Shown piece by piece: positions 33,986-45,469 of a stretch of 64,000 bases of DNA (its first letter is position 1; every line of letters begins with the position of its first letter). This DNA is from Maratus speciosus (Eukaryota > Arthropoda > Arachnida > Araneae > Salticidae). Location of the stretch: positions 272,336,411-272,400,410 of the forward strand of contig OZ010786.1 of assembly GCA_963932465.1 (NCBI GenBank), written 5' to 3'. The notes under the pieces are model-generated. The model did no database searches. It was given only the letters and a program-made list of their open reading frames with translations, and was not told the DNA's origin. A program made the translations under genes and the position numbers.

Positions 33986-35495
33986 GAAAAAGAAAAGTGC
34001 CCAGTTAAACTGATGGCATTGAGCTCACACGCTATTCACACTAATTGTATATTATACTCTTATTTCAAAGAATAATCTCCCTAAAAAAAATGAAGGGGGA
34101 TTAGCCCCCGTCCCCCCCCCTTTATACTTAACCAATGAGCCTCCAAATGTAATCGGGAAAGCTCCTTAACACAATAACTGGTACACCAACTTTGAAGCAA
34201 ATCAGATAATTCTGCATTAAAAAAACATTAACCTAAATTAAGGGGGGGGAGGAGGTTAACCCCCTTTATACTTCACTAATGAACCTCCAAATCTAATCAG
34301 GAAAGGTCCTTATCAGAATGAACATAAAATAAAAATAAAGTAAATAGGATAATTCTGCTGAAGATCCATTTATCTAAATTAAGGGGACGGGTCTTGCACC
34401 CCCCCCCTCTTTCCTCCTTTTATACTTAACTAATGGACATCCAAATCTAATCAAGGCAGCTTCTTAACATATTAAACCGATATTCAAAATTTGGGCAAAT
34501 CGAATAATTATGCATGAAAAACCTATTTATACAAATTAAGGGGAGGTTAGCCCCCCATCCCCCCTTTATCCTTAACTAAAGAACCTCAAAATTTAATCAA
34601 GGGAGATCCTTAACATAATAAACTGGTATATCAAATTTGAAGCAAATCAGGTAACTCAGCATAAAAAAACCATTTCGCTAAATTAAGGGGGATATTAGCT
34701 CCCCCATTTCCCCCTTTATGCCTAACCCATGAACCTTCAAATCTAATCAGGAAAGCTCCTTATCAGAATGAACGTAGAGAAAAAAAATAAAGTAAATTGG
34801 ATAATTCTGCATGAAAACCCATTTATCTAAATTAAGGGGAGGGGATTTGCCGCCCTTTCCAACTTTTATACTTAACAAATGAACCTCCAAATCTAATGAA
34901 GAAAGCGCCATATCAGATTAAAAGGTATATCAAATTTGATGCAAATCGAATACTTCTGCATGAAAAACACATTTATCTAAAAAGGGGGGGGGGAATACCC
35001 CCCCTTTTATACTTAACCAATAAACCTCTAAATCTAATCAGAGCAGCTTCTTAACATAGTAAACCAATATACCAAATTTGGAGCAAATCGAATAACACTG
35101 CATGGAAAACCCATTTATCTAAATTAAGAGTAGGGGGGGGGGTCTAGACCTTCTTTCCATCCCTTATACTTAACTAAGGAACTTCCAAATCTAATCAAGG
35201 CAGCACTTTAGAATAATAAACCGGTATATCAAATTTGGAGCAAATCGAATAATTCTGCTAGAAAAACCTATTTATCAAAATTAAGAAGGGGACTAGCCTC
35301 CCTTTTCCCCCTTTATCCTGAACCAATGAATCCCCAAAACTAATCAGGGAAGCTCTTATCAGAGTGAACCTAGAAAAACAATTGAAGCAAATTGGATGTT
35401 TCTATCAAGTGTTATCGCGTTACGCGCATACATACCTACGTACATACTTAACCTGCGGGCACATTAGATCTCAGGCTTTGATAGCCTGTGAGCTA
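33986..35495. mobile_element. Minisatellite-bearing element, unit 1 (nine ~149-bp repeats)
   Basis: The unit starts with AAAAGTGCCCAGTTAAACTG, then TGGCATTGAGCTC, and ends with a hairpin CAGGCT-TTGAT-AGCCTG at 35,472-35,488 followed by TGAGCTAA. Between lie about nine copies of a ~149-bp repeat with the core CCAAATCTAATCAGG, then ACCAAATTTGAAGCAAATCG, then a G-tract and its partner C-tract (AAGGGGGG...CCCCCC). The left GAGCTCACACGCTAT and right ATAGCCTGTGAGCTA segments are imperfect inverted repeats, so this may be a transposon with an internal array. It encodes no protein. Confidence 0.6.
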
Positions 35496-36448
35496 AAAAG
35501 AAAAGTGCCCAGTTAAACTGATGGCATTGAGCTCGCAGGCTATTCACACTAACTGTATATTATACTCTTTTTTTCAAAGAATAATGCCCCTCAAAAAATA
35601 AATTATGGGGGGGGATTTTCTTTCCCTCCCCCGTTTCCCTTCATTATACTTAACCAATGACCCTTAAAATATCATCAGGGAAGCGCCTTATCGAAATAAA
35701 CTGATATACCAAATTTGAAGCAAATCGGATAGAAAAACCCAATAATCTAAATTTAAGAGGGTATTAGCCCCCCGTCCCCCACTTTATATTTAACCAATAA
35801 ACTTCCAAATCTAATTAGGGACGCGCCTTATCAGAATAAATCGGTATACCAAATTTGAAGCAAATCGGATAGAAAAACCGATCTGTCTAAATTAGCGGGT
35901 ATTAGCCACCGATTCTTCCCCTTTAGACTATAACAATGAACCTTCAAATCTAATCAGAGCAGTGTTGAATTCAGACACTTTTCTCCGGGAGGGATTTCTG
36001 TGGCTCCGGGGGGGACATTATAGAGTTCCGGGGGGATGGGGGGGGATATCACTTTTTGACCATTCAAAACACAAAATCTCAAATTTTCTGGGAGGGACAT
36101 CTCATTGCTCCGGGGGGAATGTCCCCCCCGGGCTACCCCCTGAAATCAACACTGGAGAAGCTCGTTATCAAAATTAACCGATACACCAAAATTTGATAAT
36201 TCTGCATGAAAAACCCATTTATCTAAGTTAAGGGGGGTTAGCCCCACTCCCGCCTTTATATTTAACCAATGAACCCCCAAAACTAATCAGGGAAGCGCCT
36301 TATCAGAATGAATCTAGACATTTTTTTAAGCAAATCGGATATTTTTATCAAGAGTAATCGCGTTACGTACATACGTACGTACGTACATGCATACAGACAT
36401 ACAGAATTGGCGGACACATTAGCTCCCAGGCTTTGATAGCCTGTCAAA
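35496..36448. mobile_element. Minisatellite-bearing element, unit 2 (four repeats)
   Basis: It starts with the same AAAAGTGCCCAGTTAAACTG sequence directly after unit 1 and ends with the same CAGGCT-TTGAT-AGCCTG hairpin at 36,427-36,443. Only about four repeats of the ~149-bp core remain, and one is interrupted by a small MITE (35,960-36,154). Before the terminal hairpin both units carry TATCGCGTTACG-like sequence and a (ACGT/ACAT)n tract. A second complete unit joined to the first suggests tandem duplication or insertion of one into the other's end. Confidence 0.6.
35960..36154. mobile_element. 195-bp G-rich MITE inserted in a tandem-repeat unit
   Basis: Inverted ends CAGTGTTGAATTCAG and CTGAAATCAACACTG match at 14 of 15 positions. 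The surrounding tandem repeat would read through without it, which confirms insertion. The outside bases show GAG on both sides, a possible 3-bp duplication. The CAGTGTTG ends look hAT-like, but no 8-bp duplication is visible. The interior is full of G-tracts. The plus-strand ORF at 35,962-36,177 only reads through this MITE and is not a gene. Confidence 0.72.
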
Positions 36449-37670
36449 AAATCTTTATAAAAAAAATCGACCAATACAGAACTTTATATAGTTTCTGAGT
36501 AAGAGAACCTGCCAATTGGATGCGTTTGAGAGGGAAAAGGAATTTAAAAATGAGTCAGAAAATAAGCCGTGTGGATTTGAGTACACCATTAATACGATAA
36601 TTTTTTCGCTAACCCCTATTTTTGCTTTTTTTTATGTAAGAGTTGATCTTATCAAAAACTTTTCAGTATGAAAGTTGTAGATAGTATTGATAAGATTTAT
36701 AATAAATTCAAGCGGATTGCATATCTTGTGAATTGACGAAGTTATGAATTGTTTTCTTCTTCAACACCCCCTTTTTTTCAGTAAGAGTTGGTCTTATCAA
36801 AAACTTGTCAACATAAAAGATGTAGATAATATCAAGAAGATTTATCAGAAGTTTCAGTGAATTTTATATCTTAAGAATTGACGAAGTTATGGATTTTTTC
36901 TCCCTGAAACCCTATTTTTTGCTCTCCTTTAGCCCATTTTTAGTTTTATCATAAAATCTGTGATTCATAATTTTTTAGCCCTTTTCCTAGAAGTAATAAT
37001 ATCTTTAAACTGATTTGATATGTATAAAAATTAAGAAGTTATGGGGTTTATTTCGGTTTTAGAAACCCCCTCCCTATTTGCACCTCCTTGGTCCGATTTT
37101 GCCGATTAACGAACTTGACCGAGATTTTCTACTCCTTTATTTTATGTATCAGTTTGGAAGAGAATTGTGCAGAATTACGGAAGTTATTGTGTCCATAAAA
37201 AGTGATATATATCTACCCTATATATATAAAATCCTAATGAAACGAATTTATGAAACGGATATATGAATCGACTGATTAAACAACTGATTATGTTTCAAGC
37301 GATTTCTCCTAAAATATGGAATACTTTGCGATGAAATTAACACCAAAAATCAGCGTTGATCCGCAGATCTCAAAACTGGTATTAGAATTTTTAAATTCGA
37401 ATTAGTTTTCGAAATATTAATTTTTTTCTAATTTTATATACATTTTTCTAATGATGGCAACTCAAATTTTAATCAAACAGATATATCTATATTTTTTTAC
37501 ATATTTCAGAAAAGGTTGACATGGTAACCCGGCTATTGTTGTTTATTTGATAATAAATGTTTATCTACTTTTATTTCTTTTTATAAATTATATAAATTAT
37601 TTTGTTCTTAATTATTAATTATTTTTTTTATATTTCCTTTAGAAAATAATAAAAAATAATCAAAAAATAC
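36449..37670. other. Non-coding stretch with a ~145-bp diverged repeat
   Basis: AGTTGATCTTATCAAAAACTT at about 36,641 and AGTTGGTCTTATCAAAAACTT at about 36,786 head two repeats that continue through TTGACGAAGTTATG; a third, weaker copy may follow at about 36,940. Near 37,510, GACATGGTAACCCGGCTATT resembles the centre of the MITEs at 21,373 and 43,484. No gene was recognised. Confidence 0.4.
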
Positions 37671-37922
37671 GGTACTACTTAGTTATTCCGTCGACCAATT
37701 TCGCCAAATTATACAAATTGACATAATTTTTATTTAAATAACGAAAGAACAAATAAATTAGTAAAACATTAATAAATATACAAATAAAAATCACTTGATG
37801 ACGTAAACACGTGTAACTTGCTTAAAGTCAAGTGAATGTGACATTTACGATCAACCATTATTGGCATTTAATGTTATAGTTTGGCGAAGGATGTTTGGTC
37901 GACGGAATAACTAAGTAATACC
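37671..37922. mobile_element. 252-bp MITE with 28-bp inverted repeats
   Basis: The left arm starts GGTACTACTTAGTTATTCCG at 37,671; the right arm ends CGGAATAACTAAGTAATACC at 37,922. The 28-bp arms match at 27 positions and continue more loosely inwards (TTTCGCC against GGCGAA). No coding capacity and no clear target-site duplication. Confidence 0.75.
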
Positions 37923-38320
37923 AAAAATGCATATGTAACTGGTATTTGAAAACGAGGTTTTCGCCAAATTTTCGTAGAAAAAAAAAATCACCCAAACCTG
38001 CTGCGCGTATATTACATCTGGCCAAATATTACCACTCGAAAAAAAAAAATGTAACTGGCGAGTTGAAAAAAAGCTATTGGCGAGATTTGCATCCGGCTAG
38101 CATAACAGTATGCCGTGTGGTGACCGGCATTAAAGGATAGTCCCAATGTAACCCGTGCATGTCGTAAGAGGCGACTAAAAGGGGTTGGGCGAAAGGCTGA
38201 CAACCTTTCCCTCAAAAAAAAAAAAAAAAAACCTTGTTGCGAAGTCCTTAAATACAGATGTTAGACGGACTGATCTCATGGTAAAATTGACTGGAAACTG
38301 GAAAACGGCATGTGAATTTT

Positions 38321-39800
38321 AGAACTGGAACTTGGAATGTTTTAAGTTTATACAGAACTGGTGCAGTGAAGCAACTACAGAGTCAAATGGATAGTTATAG
38401 ACTGGACATAGTGGCCATACAGGAAGTAAGATGGAAGGAGAGTGGGATATGAGATATTGGTGATTTTACAATTTTTAATAGTGCAAGCACAAGAAGAAAC
38501 ACGCATGGTACTGGATTTATGATCAGAAAATGCCTTAGAGAAGATAATGATTTTCACAATGTAAATGAAAGAATATGTATCTTGAGATTGAGAGAAAAGT
38601 TTTTTAACATTTCAATAGTATGTGTCCATGCACCAACGGAAGATACCGAGGACGAACAAAAAGATACTTTTTTATGAAACACTACAGATTGAATTTGATA
38701 AGATACCAAGACATGATGTTAAAATGGTAATAGGTGATTTTAATGGTAAAATTGGAAAGGAATACACTTTTGTACCAACAATTGGAAAATTTAGTTTGCA
38801 TAATTTGTGTAATGAAAATGGAATAAGAGCTGTAGGCTTCGCTGCTTCTAACAACTTAATCATAAGTAGCACATGTTTTGAGCATAAGAACATACATAAA
38901 GAAACTTGGATTTCCCCTGATGGAAAGACAAAAAACCAAATTGACCACATTATGATCGACAGAAGACATGCTAGTGATGTTATGGATGTACGAAGTTATA
39001 GAGGTGCGGATTTAGATACCGATCATTTCATTGTTATTATGAAATACAGACAAAGAGTTACAAGATTTCGAGATACAAAAGGAACTAAACAAGTAAAATT
39101 TAAAACAAAAGATTTACTAAACATGCAGAGAAGAAAGGTTTATCAAAGTAAATTAACAGAAAGAATTGCGAGTGAATATGCTGAATTTAATGAGGAAGAT
39201 ATAATCAATAGTAAATGGGCTAAATGCAAAAATACCATATTAAAAACTGCTGAGGATGTAGTTGGAAAGGAAGAAAGTAGGGAAATTAATGAATGGTTTG
39301 ATGATGAGTGTTGGCAACTGATTAAGAAAAAGAATAAAGCAAGAGAAAAAATGCTGAAACATAGAACAAGACAGAGTGAAAATCACTTTAAAACAATTAG
39401 AAGAAATACTCAAAAGTTGTTACATATGAAAAAACGAGCTTTGGAGCAGAGTAAAATTCAAGCAATTGAAGACCTATCAGTATTAGGTGATATAAGCCAA
39501 ATGTATTCAAAACTTAAAGGAATCAAAAAGGGCTATCAACCACGCATCCTTTTTTGTAAAGACAGAAACGATAAACTTATTGGAGGGCAGGCAAAAGTGA
39601 CAGATAGATGGGCAAAATATTTCGAAGAATTGTTAAACAGGCAGTCAAATGACGAAAGAGAAATACAATCTAATCATAGTGATTATGACATGTATGAAGA
39701 AAACTGTGAACCACCAACTGTAGAAGAAATAAGGGACGCTATTGCGAAATTAAGAAATGGAAGAGCACCTGGTGAAGATTTGATAAGTGATGAGCTTTTA
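38321..39800 (+). pseudogene. LINE endonuclease and N-terminal reverse-transcriptase region, broken
   Basis: From 38,321 the frame reads GTWNVLSLYRTGAVKQL and DIVAIQEVRW (catalytic Glu region of the endonuclease/exonuclease/phosphatase fold), then meets a TGA inside KESGI. After it the frame continues to VHAPTEDTED and stops near 38,677. The remainder, 38,622-39,800, is in another frame: VIGDFNGKIG (catalytic Asp/Asn), IDHIMIDRR and DTDHFIV (catalytic Asp-His) complete the endonuclease. A charged linker follows, then VEEIRDAIAKLRNGRAPGED, the start of the reverse transcriptase. Coding similarity stops at about 39,800, where the foreign insert begins. All endonuclease catalytic motifs are still readable, but at least one stop and one frameshift break the frame. 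Confidence 0.82.
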
Positions 39801-41911
39801 GGTAGCTTTCATTACAAAAAGTTACCTATTGCAGCCGTTCGGAGGAAAGCGATTTCAAAAAAATTTGGTATATTTTCATCGATCATGACCCCCAGACCCC
39901 GAAACCACCCTCCGTTCAAAAGTTGATATATATATATATATATATATATATCTGATTTTTGTCATACTGTAACTCTCGTATTTATGAACCGATTTGGATG
40001 AAACTCAGTGTGTACATAGTACATACAAATATCTCGACCGAGTTCGTTGGCCAGCTTCATCCGCCATCTTGTTTCAAAATGGCGCCAATTAAAAAAAATT
40101 TTAAAACTTTTAAATTTGAAATGTGGTACCAAAAAATTTAAAATTGAAAAAATATTTTTTTCTTATGTGTTTGACCTTGATACAAAGATTCCGGAGCATT
40201 TTTTGTTTTGTCTATATCTTAAAAAATGGCTGAGTTATAGCACTTTCAATTTCCAGCTTGACTGATATCTTGAAACGACCTGATTTTTGTCACACGATAA
40301 CAGGCGTATTTATGAATCGATTTGGATGTACCTTGGTGTATACATAATACGTACCAATGTCTCGACCGAGTTCGTTGGCCAGTTTCATCCGCCATCTTGT
40401 TTTAAAATGGCGGCCATTTAAATTTTTTAAAAAAATTTTAAATTTGAAATGTGGTACCAAAAAATTGAAAATTGAAAAATATTTTTTTATATGTGTTTGA
40501 CGTTGATACAAAGATTCTGGAGCAGTTTTTTTTCGTCTATATCTTAAAAAATGGCTGATTTATAGCACTTTGAATTTCTAGCGTGGCTAACATTTTGAAA
40601 CGACCTGATTTTTGTCACGCGATAACAGGCGTATTTATGAACCGATTTAGTTGTACCTTGGTGTATACATAATACATACCAATTTCTCGACCGAGTTCGT
40701 TCGCCAGCTTCATCCGCCATCTTGTTTCAAAATGGCGGCCATTTAAAAAAATTTTAAAAATTTAAAATTTAAAATGAGGTACCAAAAAAATTGGAAAATG
40801 AAAAAGATTTTTTTGTATGTGTTTGACCTTAATACAAAGATTCCGGAACAGTTTTTGTTTCTTCTATATCTAAAAAAATGACTGAGTTATAGCATTTTGA
40901 ATTTCTATTGTGGCTGACATTTTGAAACAACATGATATTTGTCACGCGATAACAGGCGTATTTATGAACCGATCTGGATATAACTTGGTGTGTACATATT
41001 ACATACCAATGTCTCGACTGAGTTCGTTGGTCAGCTTCATTCGCCATCTTGTTTCAAAACGGCTGCCATTTTAAAAAAAAAAATAAATTTTAAATTTAAA
41101 ATGAGTTATCAAAAAATTGAAAAATGAAAAAGAATTTTTTATGTGTTTGAAATTGATACAAAGATTCCGGAGCAGTTTTTGTTTCGTATATATCTTAAAA
41201 AAAGGTTGAATTATAGCACTTTGAATTTCTAGCATTGCTGACATTTTGAAACGATCTGATATTTGTCACGTGATAACACGCGTATTCATTAACCTATTTC
41301 GATGTAAGAAGGCATGTGGATAGTATATCGTAATGTCTCGACCAAGTTCGCGGGCCAGCTTCATCAGCCATCTTGTTTCAAAATGGAGGCCATTAAATTA
41401 AATAAAAAATTATATTTAAAGTAAGGTGCAAAAGAATTAGAATTTGAAAAAGGTTTCTTTCTTAAGTATTTGACCATGATATAAGGATTCCGGAGCATTT
41501 TTGGTTTTGTCTTTATCTTAGAAAATGGCTCAGATATAGCAGTTTGAATTTCTAATGTGAGTGACATTTTGAAAAATCTGATTTTTTGCCTGCGAGAGAA
41601 CTTGTATACATCAACCGATTCCGATGTGAGTGAGCATGTGCACAGGAATTACTAAGGTCTCGACCAAGTTCACTCGTTAGCCTCATCCACCATATTGTCT
41701 TAAAATGGCAGGAACTTCAAGATATCGCCGAATTTGGCAACCAAATATAAGTTACTTTAAATAAAAGCAGCTTGGATAAAGCTGACTAATTTCGCGAAAT
41801 TCTCATTCATAATGATTTAATATTGATAAAGATTAGGATTGAATCTCCTATAATCGGTTTCCACTAAATTGAGCTTCGTGTGTTTGAATAATATAAGCTT
41901 GCTTTTTAAAA
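39801..41911. mobile_element. Insert of ~2.1 kb splitting the LINE, built of ~325-bp tandem repeats
   Basis: LINE coding sequence stops at DELL near 39,800 and resumes at GLLKYGGEKL near 41,925, so the DNA between is an insertion. The left flank includes ACCTATTGCAGCCGTTCGG at 39,826, a (TA)n run at 39,925-39,951, then 5 to 6 repeats at 39,952, 40,280, 40,608, 40,933, 41,258 and about 41,579 (period ~325). Each repeat contains CGTATTTATGAACCGATTT, CTCGACCGAGTTCG and GCCATCTTGTTTCAAAATGG. Short ORFs on both strands only reflect the repeat. No transposase and no clear ends were found. GAGCTTTTA and GGACTTTTG on the two sides could be a diverged target duplication. Confidence 0.65.
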
Positions 41912-43366
41912 ATAACGAGTGCCGGAAGGACTTTTGAAATATGGTGGCGAGAAGTTGGTACAATTGTTACATGATCTAATAGTAGAGATTTGGCAGAATG
42001 AATATATACCAAATGAATGCAATGGTGCTATTATTATCCCAATTCATAAAAAGGGAAATATCTTAAATTGCCAGAATTATAGAGGCATAGCCTTATTAAA
42101 TGTTACATATAAAGTATTGGCAAAGATAATTGCAAAGCGATTAGAACCGTATGCTGAAATGGTGATAGGTGATTATCACTGTGGTTTTAGGAAAGGAAGA
42201 TCAACAGTGGATCAAATCTTTAGTATCGGGAACATCCTTGAAAAATTCTATGAACAAAATATTAATTTGCAGCATGTTTGTTGATTTTAAACAGGCCTAA
42301 GACAGTATAAGCAGAAATAAGTTATTTGAAATATTAAAGGAATTTAAAATACCTGATAAAATAGTTAAGCTTATAAAATTAACACTGGAAAATATAAAAG
42401 CTAAAGTTAAGGTACAGGAAAGACTTTCAAGAGAATTTGCAGTGAATTCAGGTCTAAAGCAAGGTGATGTTCTCTCGACAATTCTTTTTAATTTATGCCT
42501 GGAGAAAATAATTAGAATCATTTAAACAACAGAGGTGGTACTATTATGAATCGCTCCCTCCAAATCCTTGCATTTGCAGATGATGTTGATATAATCGCTA
42601 GGAATAAGAAAGTCTTGATTGAAAGATACGGTAAATTAGGCACTGAAGGAAGAAAACTAGGCCTCGCGGTTAATAAAGAAAAGACAAAATACATGAAAAT
42701 GGAATGAATGAAATCACAGGCAACAGCAGCGTTAACAAATAAATAATGAATTACAATTTAATAAAGTAACAGAACTTAAATATTTAGGATCTACGATCAC
42801 CTGTGATAATATGATAGAAGCAGAGATTAAAAATCGACTTGCAGCAGGAATTAGGTGCTATTTTTCTCCTCGAAACATTCTAAAATCCTCTCTAATATAT
42901 CGAACATTCAAACTTAAAATTTATAAAACTGTTATAAAACCAATAGTAATTTATGGTAGTGAGACCTGGACCACTACAAAAAGATGAAAAGCTACTTATC
43001 TCTTGGGAAAGGAAGATCCTAAGGCAAATTTTTGGACCTATAAAAGAAGACAATACATGGTGTATAAGGACAAATATGGAGTTAGAACAGTTATATAATG
43101 AAAAGGATATAATAAATACTATAAAAATAAGAAGAATGCAATGGTTAGGCCATCTAATCAGAATGAGGTATGCGCGAAGCACAAAGAAGATTTATAGTGG
43201 TAATTTAATTGGAAAAAGAAGTATTGGTAGACCCAGGAAGAGTTGGATAAAAGAGATAGAGAAAAATCTTGTAGAAAACCAAATTATAAATTATAAAGTA
43301 AAGGCCAGAGATCGGAAGGTATGGAGAAGTATATTGAGGGAGGTCAAAATCCTACATGGATTGTAG
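41912..43366 (+). pseudogene. LINE reverse transcriptase, broken
   Basis: Segments in order: 41,919-42,284 with IIIPIHKKGN, NYRGIALLNVTYKVLAKII and GFRKGRSTVDQIF (fingers and early palm). Then DFKQA, a TAA in place of an aromatic residue, and DSI (first catalytic Asp region, about 42,278-42,310). Then NSGLKQGDVLSTILFNL near 42,445 and AFADDVDIIARNK at about 42,575, which is the FADD catalytic motif. The C-terminal region at 42,953-43,366 carries ERKILRQIFGPIKED and RRMQWLGHLIRMR. The FADD motif is intact, but stops near 42,298, 42,523 and 42,705 and frame changes mean no full protein can be made. Confidence 0.85.
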
Positions 43367-43483
43367 CACCATTGTTTAAGTAAGTATGTAGCGTAACAGT
43401 ACCAAGAATTCTCTGCAACCATGGTAAATTTTATGTAGTTTTATTCGAAAAAATTTTTGATTTTTTAATCAAAATGGGAAATT

Positions 43484-43707
43484 TACGGTCCCATATTGGC
43501 GCGATTCTTTTCTAACGCCAATGTCTGGGATATGAATTGGGATTATGAATTGGGATAATAATACGGAATGGGCACTTAACTGGCGCCAAAGTATCTTTAT
43601 TTTGCTTGATATGGTAGGCCGGATGTCGTAGTTTATGCTGTTGATGCGTTCCCCAAATTGGCGTCGTTAAAAAATCGCGCCAATATGGGACGTATATGAC
43701 ATCTGTG
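43484..43707. mobile_element. Second copy of the palindromic MITE family
   Basis: The left arm CCCATATTGGCGCGATT and right arm AATCGCGCCAATATGGGACG are inverted repeats and match the arms of the MITE at 21,373-21,567. The centre shares GGCGCCAAAGT and TTTATTTTGCTTGATATGGTA with that copy. The right arm continues to GACATCTGTGCC while the left arm has diverged outside TCCCATATTGG, so this copy is older or damaged on the left. Confidence 0.72.
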
Positions 43708-44230
43708 CCAAACTTTCATATGAACGGCGAAAGGATCATACCGTATTTGTTTATGGCAGTTGATGACTTGAACTATTATAATATAGATGAAATGATGGCG
43801 ATAGAATAATATTTGGCGACTTATCACCTGTGCCTGGCTAACATTGAAGTACCAAAATGGCACCTAGAGTATAAAAAGCGAACTGGTCCACCTGGAACTG
43901 TTGATGATAGTCACATGACTTAGGCTATTGTTACAGAGATTGTTTTAAAATACCGGGAGACAAAGACTCTGCATACTTAATTTATTTTATTTTAGTTTTT
44001 TTTCAAATGTTTAACTAATCCTCTTTAATCAAAAACGAAAACAACCATTGGATGTCTTAACAGCAACTGATTCGCCCTTACATTTTTACAATCAAAGGGA
44101 ATTGAATGGAAACCCGTTTACAGGGAGATCCGCACAGCTTTTTTCAGTAGAATTCAATCTTCTCTAATATTTTTAAAATCCATCAGATTAGCGTGTTTTT
44201 AGATTCTGCGGTGTCTGAACGGGGGTTGGC

Positions 44231-44262
44231 GAGCGTAGCTTGCAGGGGGCAGAGCCCCCTAG

Positions 44263-44263
<1 letters not shown>
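44231..44263 (+). mobile_element. Helitron-like 3' terminus
   Basis: A perfect 7-bp hairpin AGGGGGC-AGA-GCCCCCT (44,244-44,260) overlaps CTAG at 44,259-44,262 and is followed by T. A hairpin close to a terminal CTRR and insertion before T is the 3' signature of Helitrons. The hairpin is preceded by a GAGCGTAGCTTGC segment. I could not find the matching 5' end or any Rep/helicase coding sequence, so this is probably a short non-autonomous copy or fragment. Confidence 0.55.

Positions 44264-44322
<59 letters not shown>
44264..44322. repeat. (TA)n(GA)n microsatellite
   Basis: A TA run passes directly into a GA run just after the Helitron-like terminus. The plus-strand ORF at 44,240-44,440 reads through it and is not a gene. 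Confidence 0.9.
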
Positions 44323-45469
44323 TAAAGTGTTTTACTGGGGGTGGTTTTGGGTTCTAGGGGTCCTGATAGGTGTATATCTGCAAAAAAAAATCAGAAATTC
44401 CGAGGTAGGAGCGATCGCAATAGGTAGTATTTCATACTAATTCTAATTAAAATCTTATGGTGCACCTGATTTACATATCAATTTAAATATACAGAAATAG
44501 TGGAACATCTTTAACATATACCGCAAACGTCTTTTCATCATTAGATTTTAATGTAACGGTATTTATTTTAAGTGAACATGTGATACTTTGAACATGAAAA
44601 CTAAAAAGACATATATATCCATCATTTTTTTTCTTGTCAACGTCTATTCAGCAGAATTATAAATTCTGATCCTTTCTGCCTCCTGTGTGCGTGCACAAAC
44701 CTAATATTTTCCTCCAGAAGAAGTTTTTAAAGTAATTATTCCGTGTCCATGTATATTTAGAGATTTAGTTATAATGGAGCCAATTATATAAGCTCCTTCT
44801 AAATATAATTAATTATTATGCTTACCCTATATTTATTAATGAGTGATATATGTAGCTTAAATTCTATAGTAAAATGTAATTAAAAACTTACGTAACAATT
44901 ATCTAATCAAGCTTCTATAATGATTTAAATTATTTTGTGCCAATTTTTTAGCTGAGTAAAGAAACTGTTGTTCATGAGCCCATATTTATTATTAATCAAT
45001 GTTTAATATTCATGTTGTGTAACATAATACAAGGTAATTGAAAATGTAACTAATATATTTAACTAATCTATTAACTATATTTCGTGGTTTAAATGCATAA
45101 GATTTAAACTCTGTAATTAAAACGAATAAGAAATTATATTTAAATATAAATAATTATTCGAAAATTTCATTAAATGTATTGAAATTTGCTTACATTTATA
45201 CTGGAAGTCTCGTGTTTCTAAAATGGTAAAAATATGGTTTAAAAAAAACTTTAGATTTTTTTAATTATGCAAATAGCAGAACGATTAATACTTTTTTATG
45301 CATTCGTAAAATGAAATTATACTTTGCACAAGTTTTTGATTTATTGCAATCTACTTTTCGTATAAACGTTTTCGAATAAATTGTTGATGTTGCTCTTTAT
45401 ATGAATTATATAAATTAAGGAAATCTCATCATGTATATTAAAAGAGCAAGCGCTTTTCCCTATTATGAA
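44323..45469. other. AT-rich non-coding stretch
   Basis: No gene, repeat or element end was recognised. Confidence 0.5.

Larger units (their letters stand above)
38085..43380 (+). mobile_element. LINE (non-LTR retrotransposon), interrupted and inactive
   Basis: The 5' region contains CGTGCATGTCGTAAGAGGCG and GGGCGAAAGGCTGACAACC, followed by a poly(A) interruption at about 38,215-38,230. Then come an apurinic endonuclease domain (from 38,321) and a reverse transcriptase with its C-terminal region (41,912-43,366). The combination of craniofacial-development-protein-2-like endonuclease and reverse transcriptase is that of an RTE-like or related LINE clade; I would not fix the clade without a tree. 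The coding part is split by a ~2.1-kb foreign segment at 39,801-41,911 and has several stops and frameshifts. I see no clear 3' tail or target duplication. Confidence 0.8.

Noticed and set aside
35962..36177. ORF with an N-terminal LREGFLWLRGGHYRVPGGW-like sequence
   Set aside because: It lies within a G-rich MITE and the tandem repeat next to it, and is explained by the G-tracts.
38672..38950. Minus-strand ORF of 92 residues
   Set aside because: It is antisense to the LINE endonuclease, whose conserved motifs prove the plus strand to be coding.
44240..44440. ORF with a long alternating Tyr/Ile and Arg/Glu run
   Set aside because: It is a translation of the (TA)n(GA)n microsatellite.
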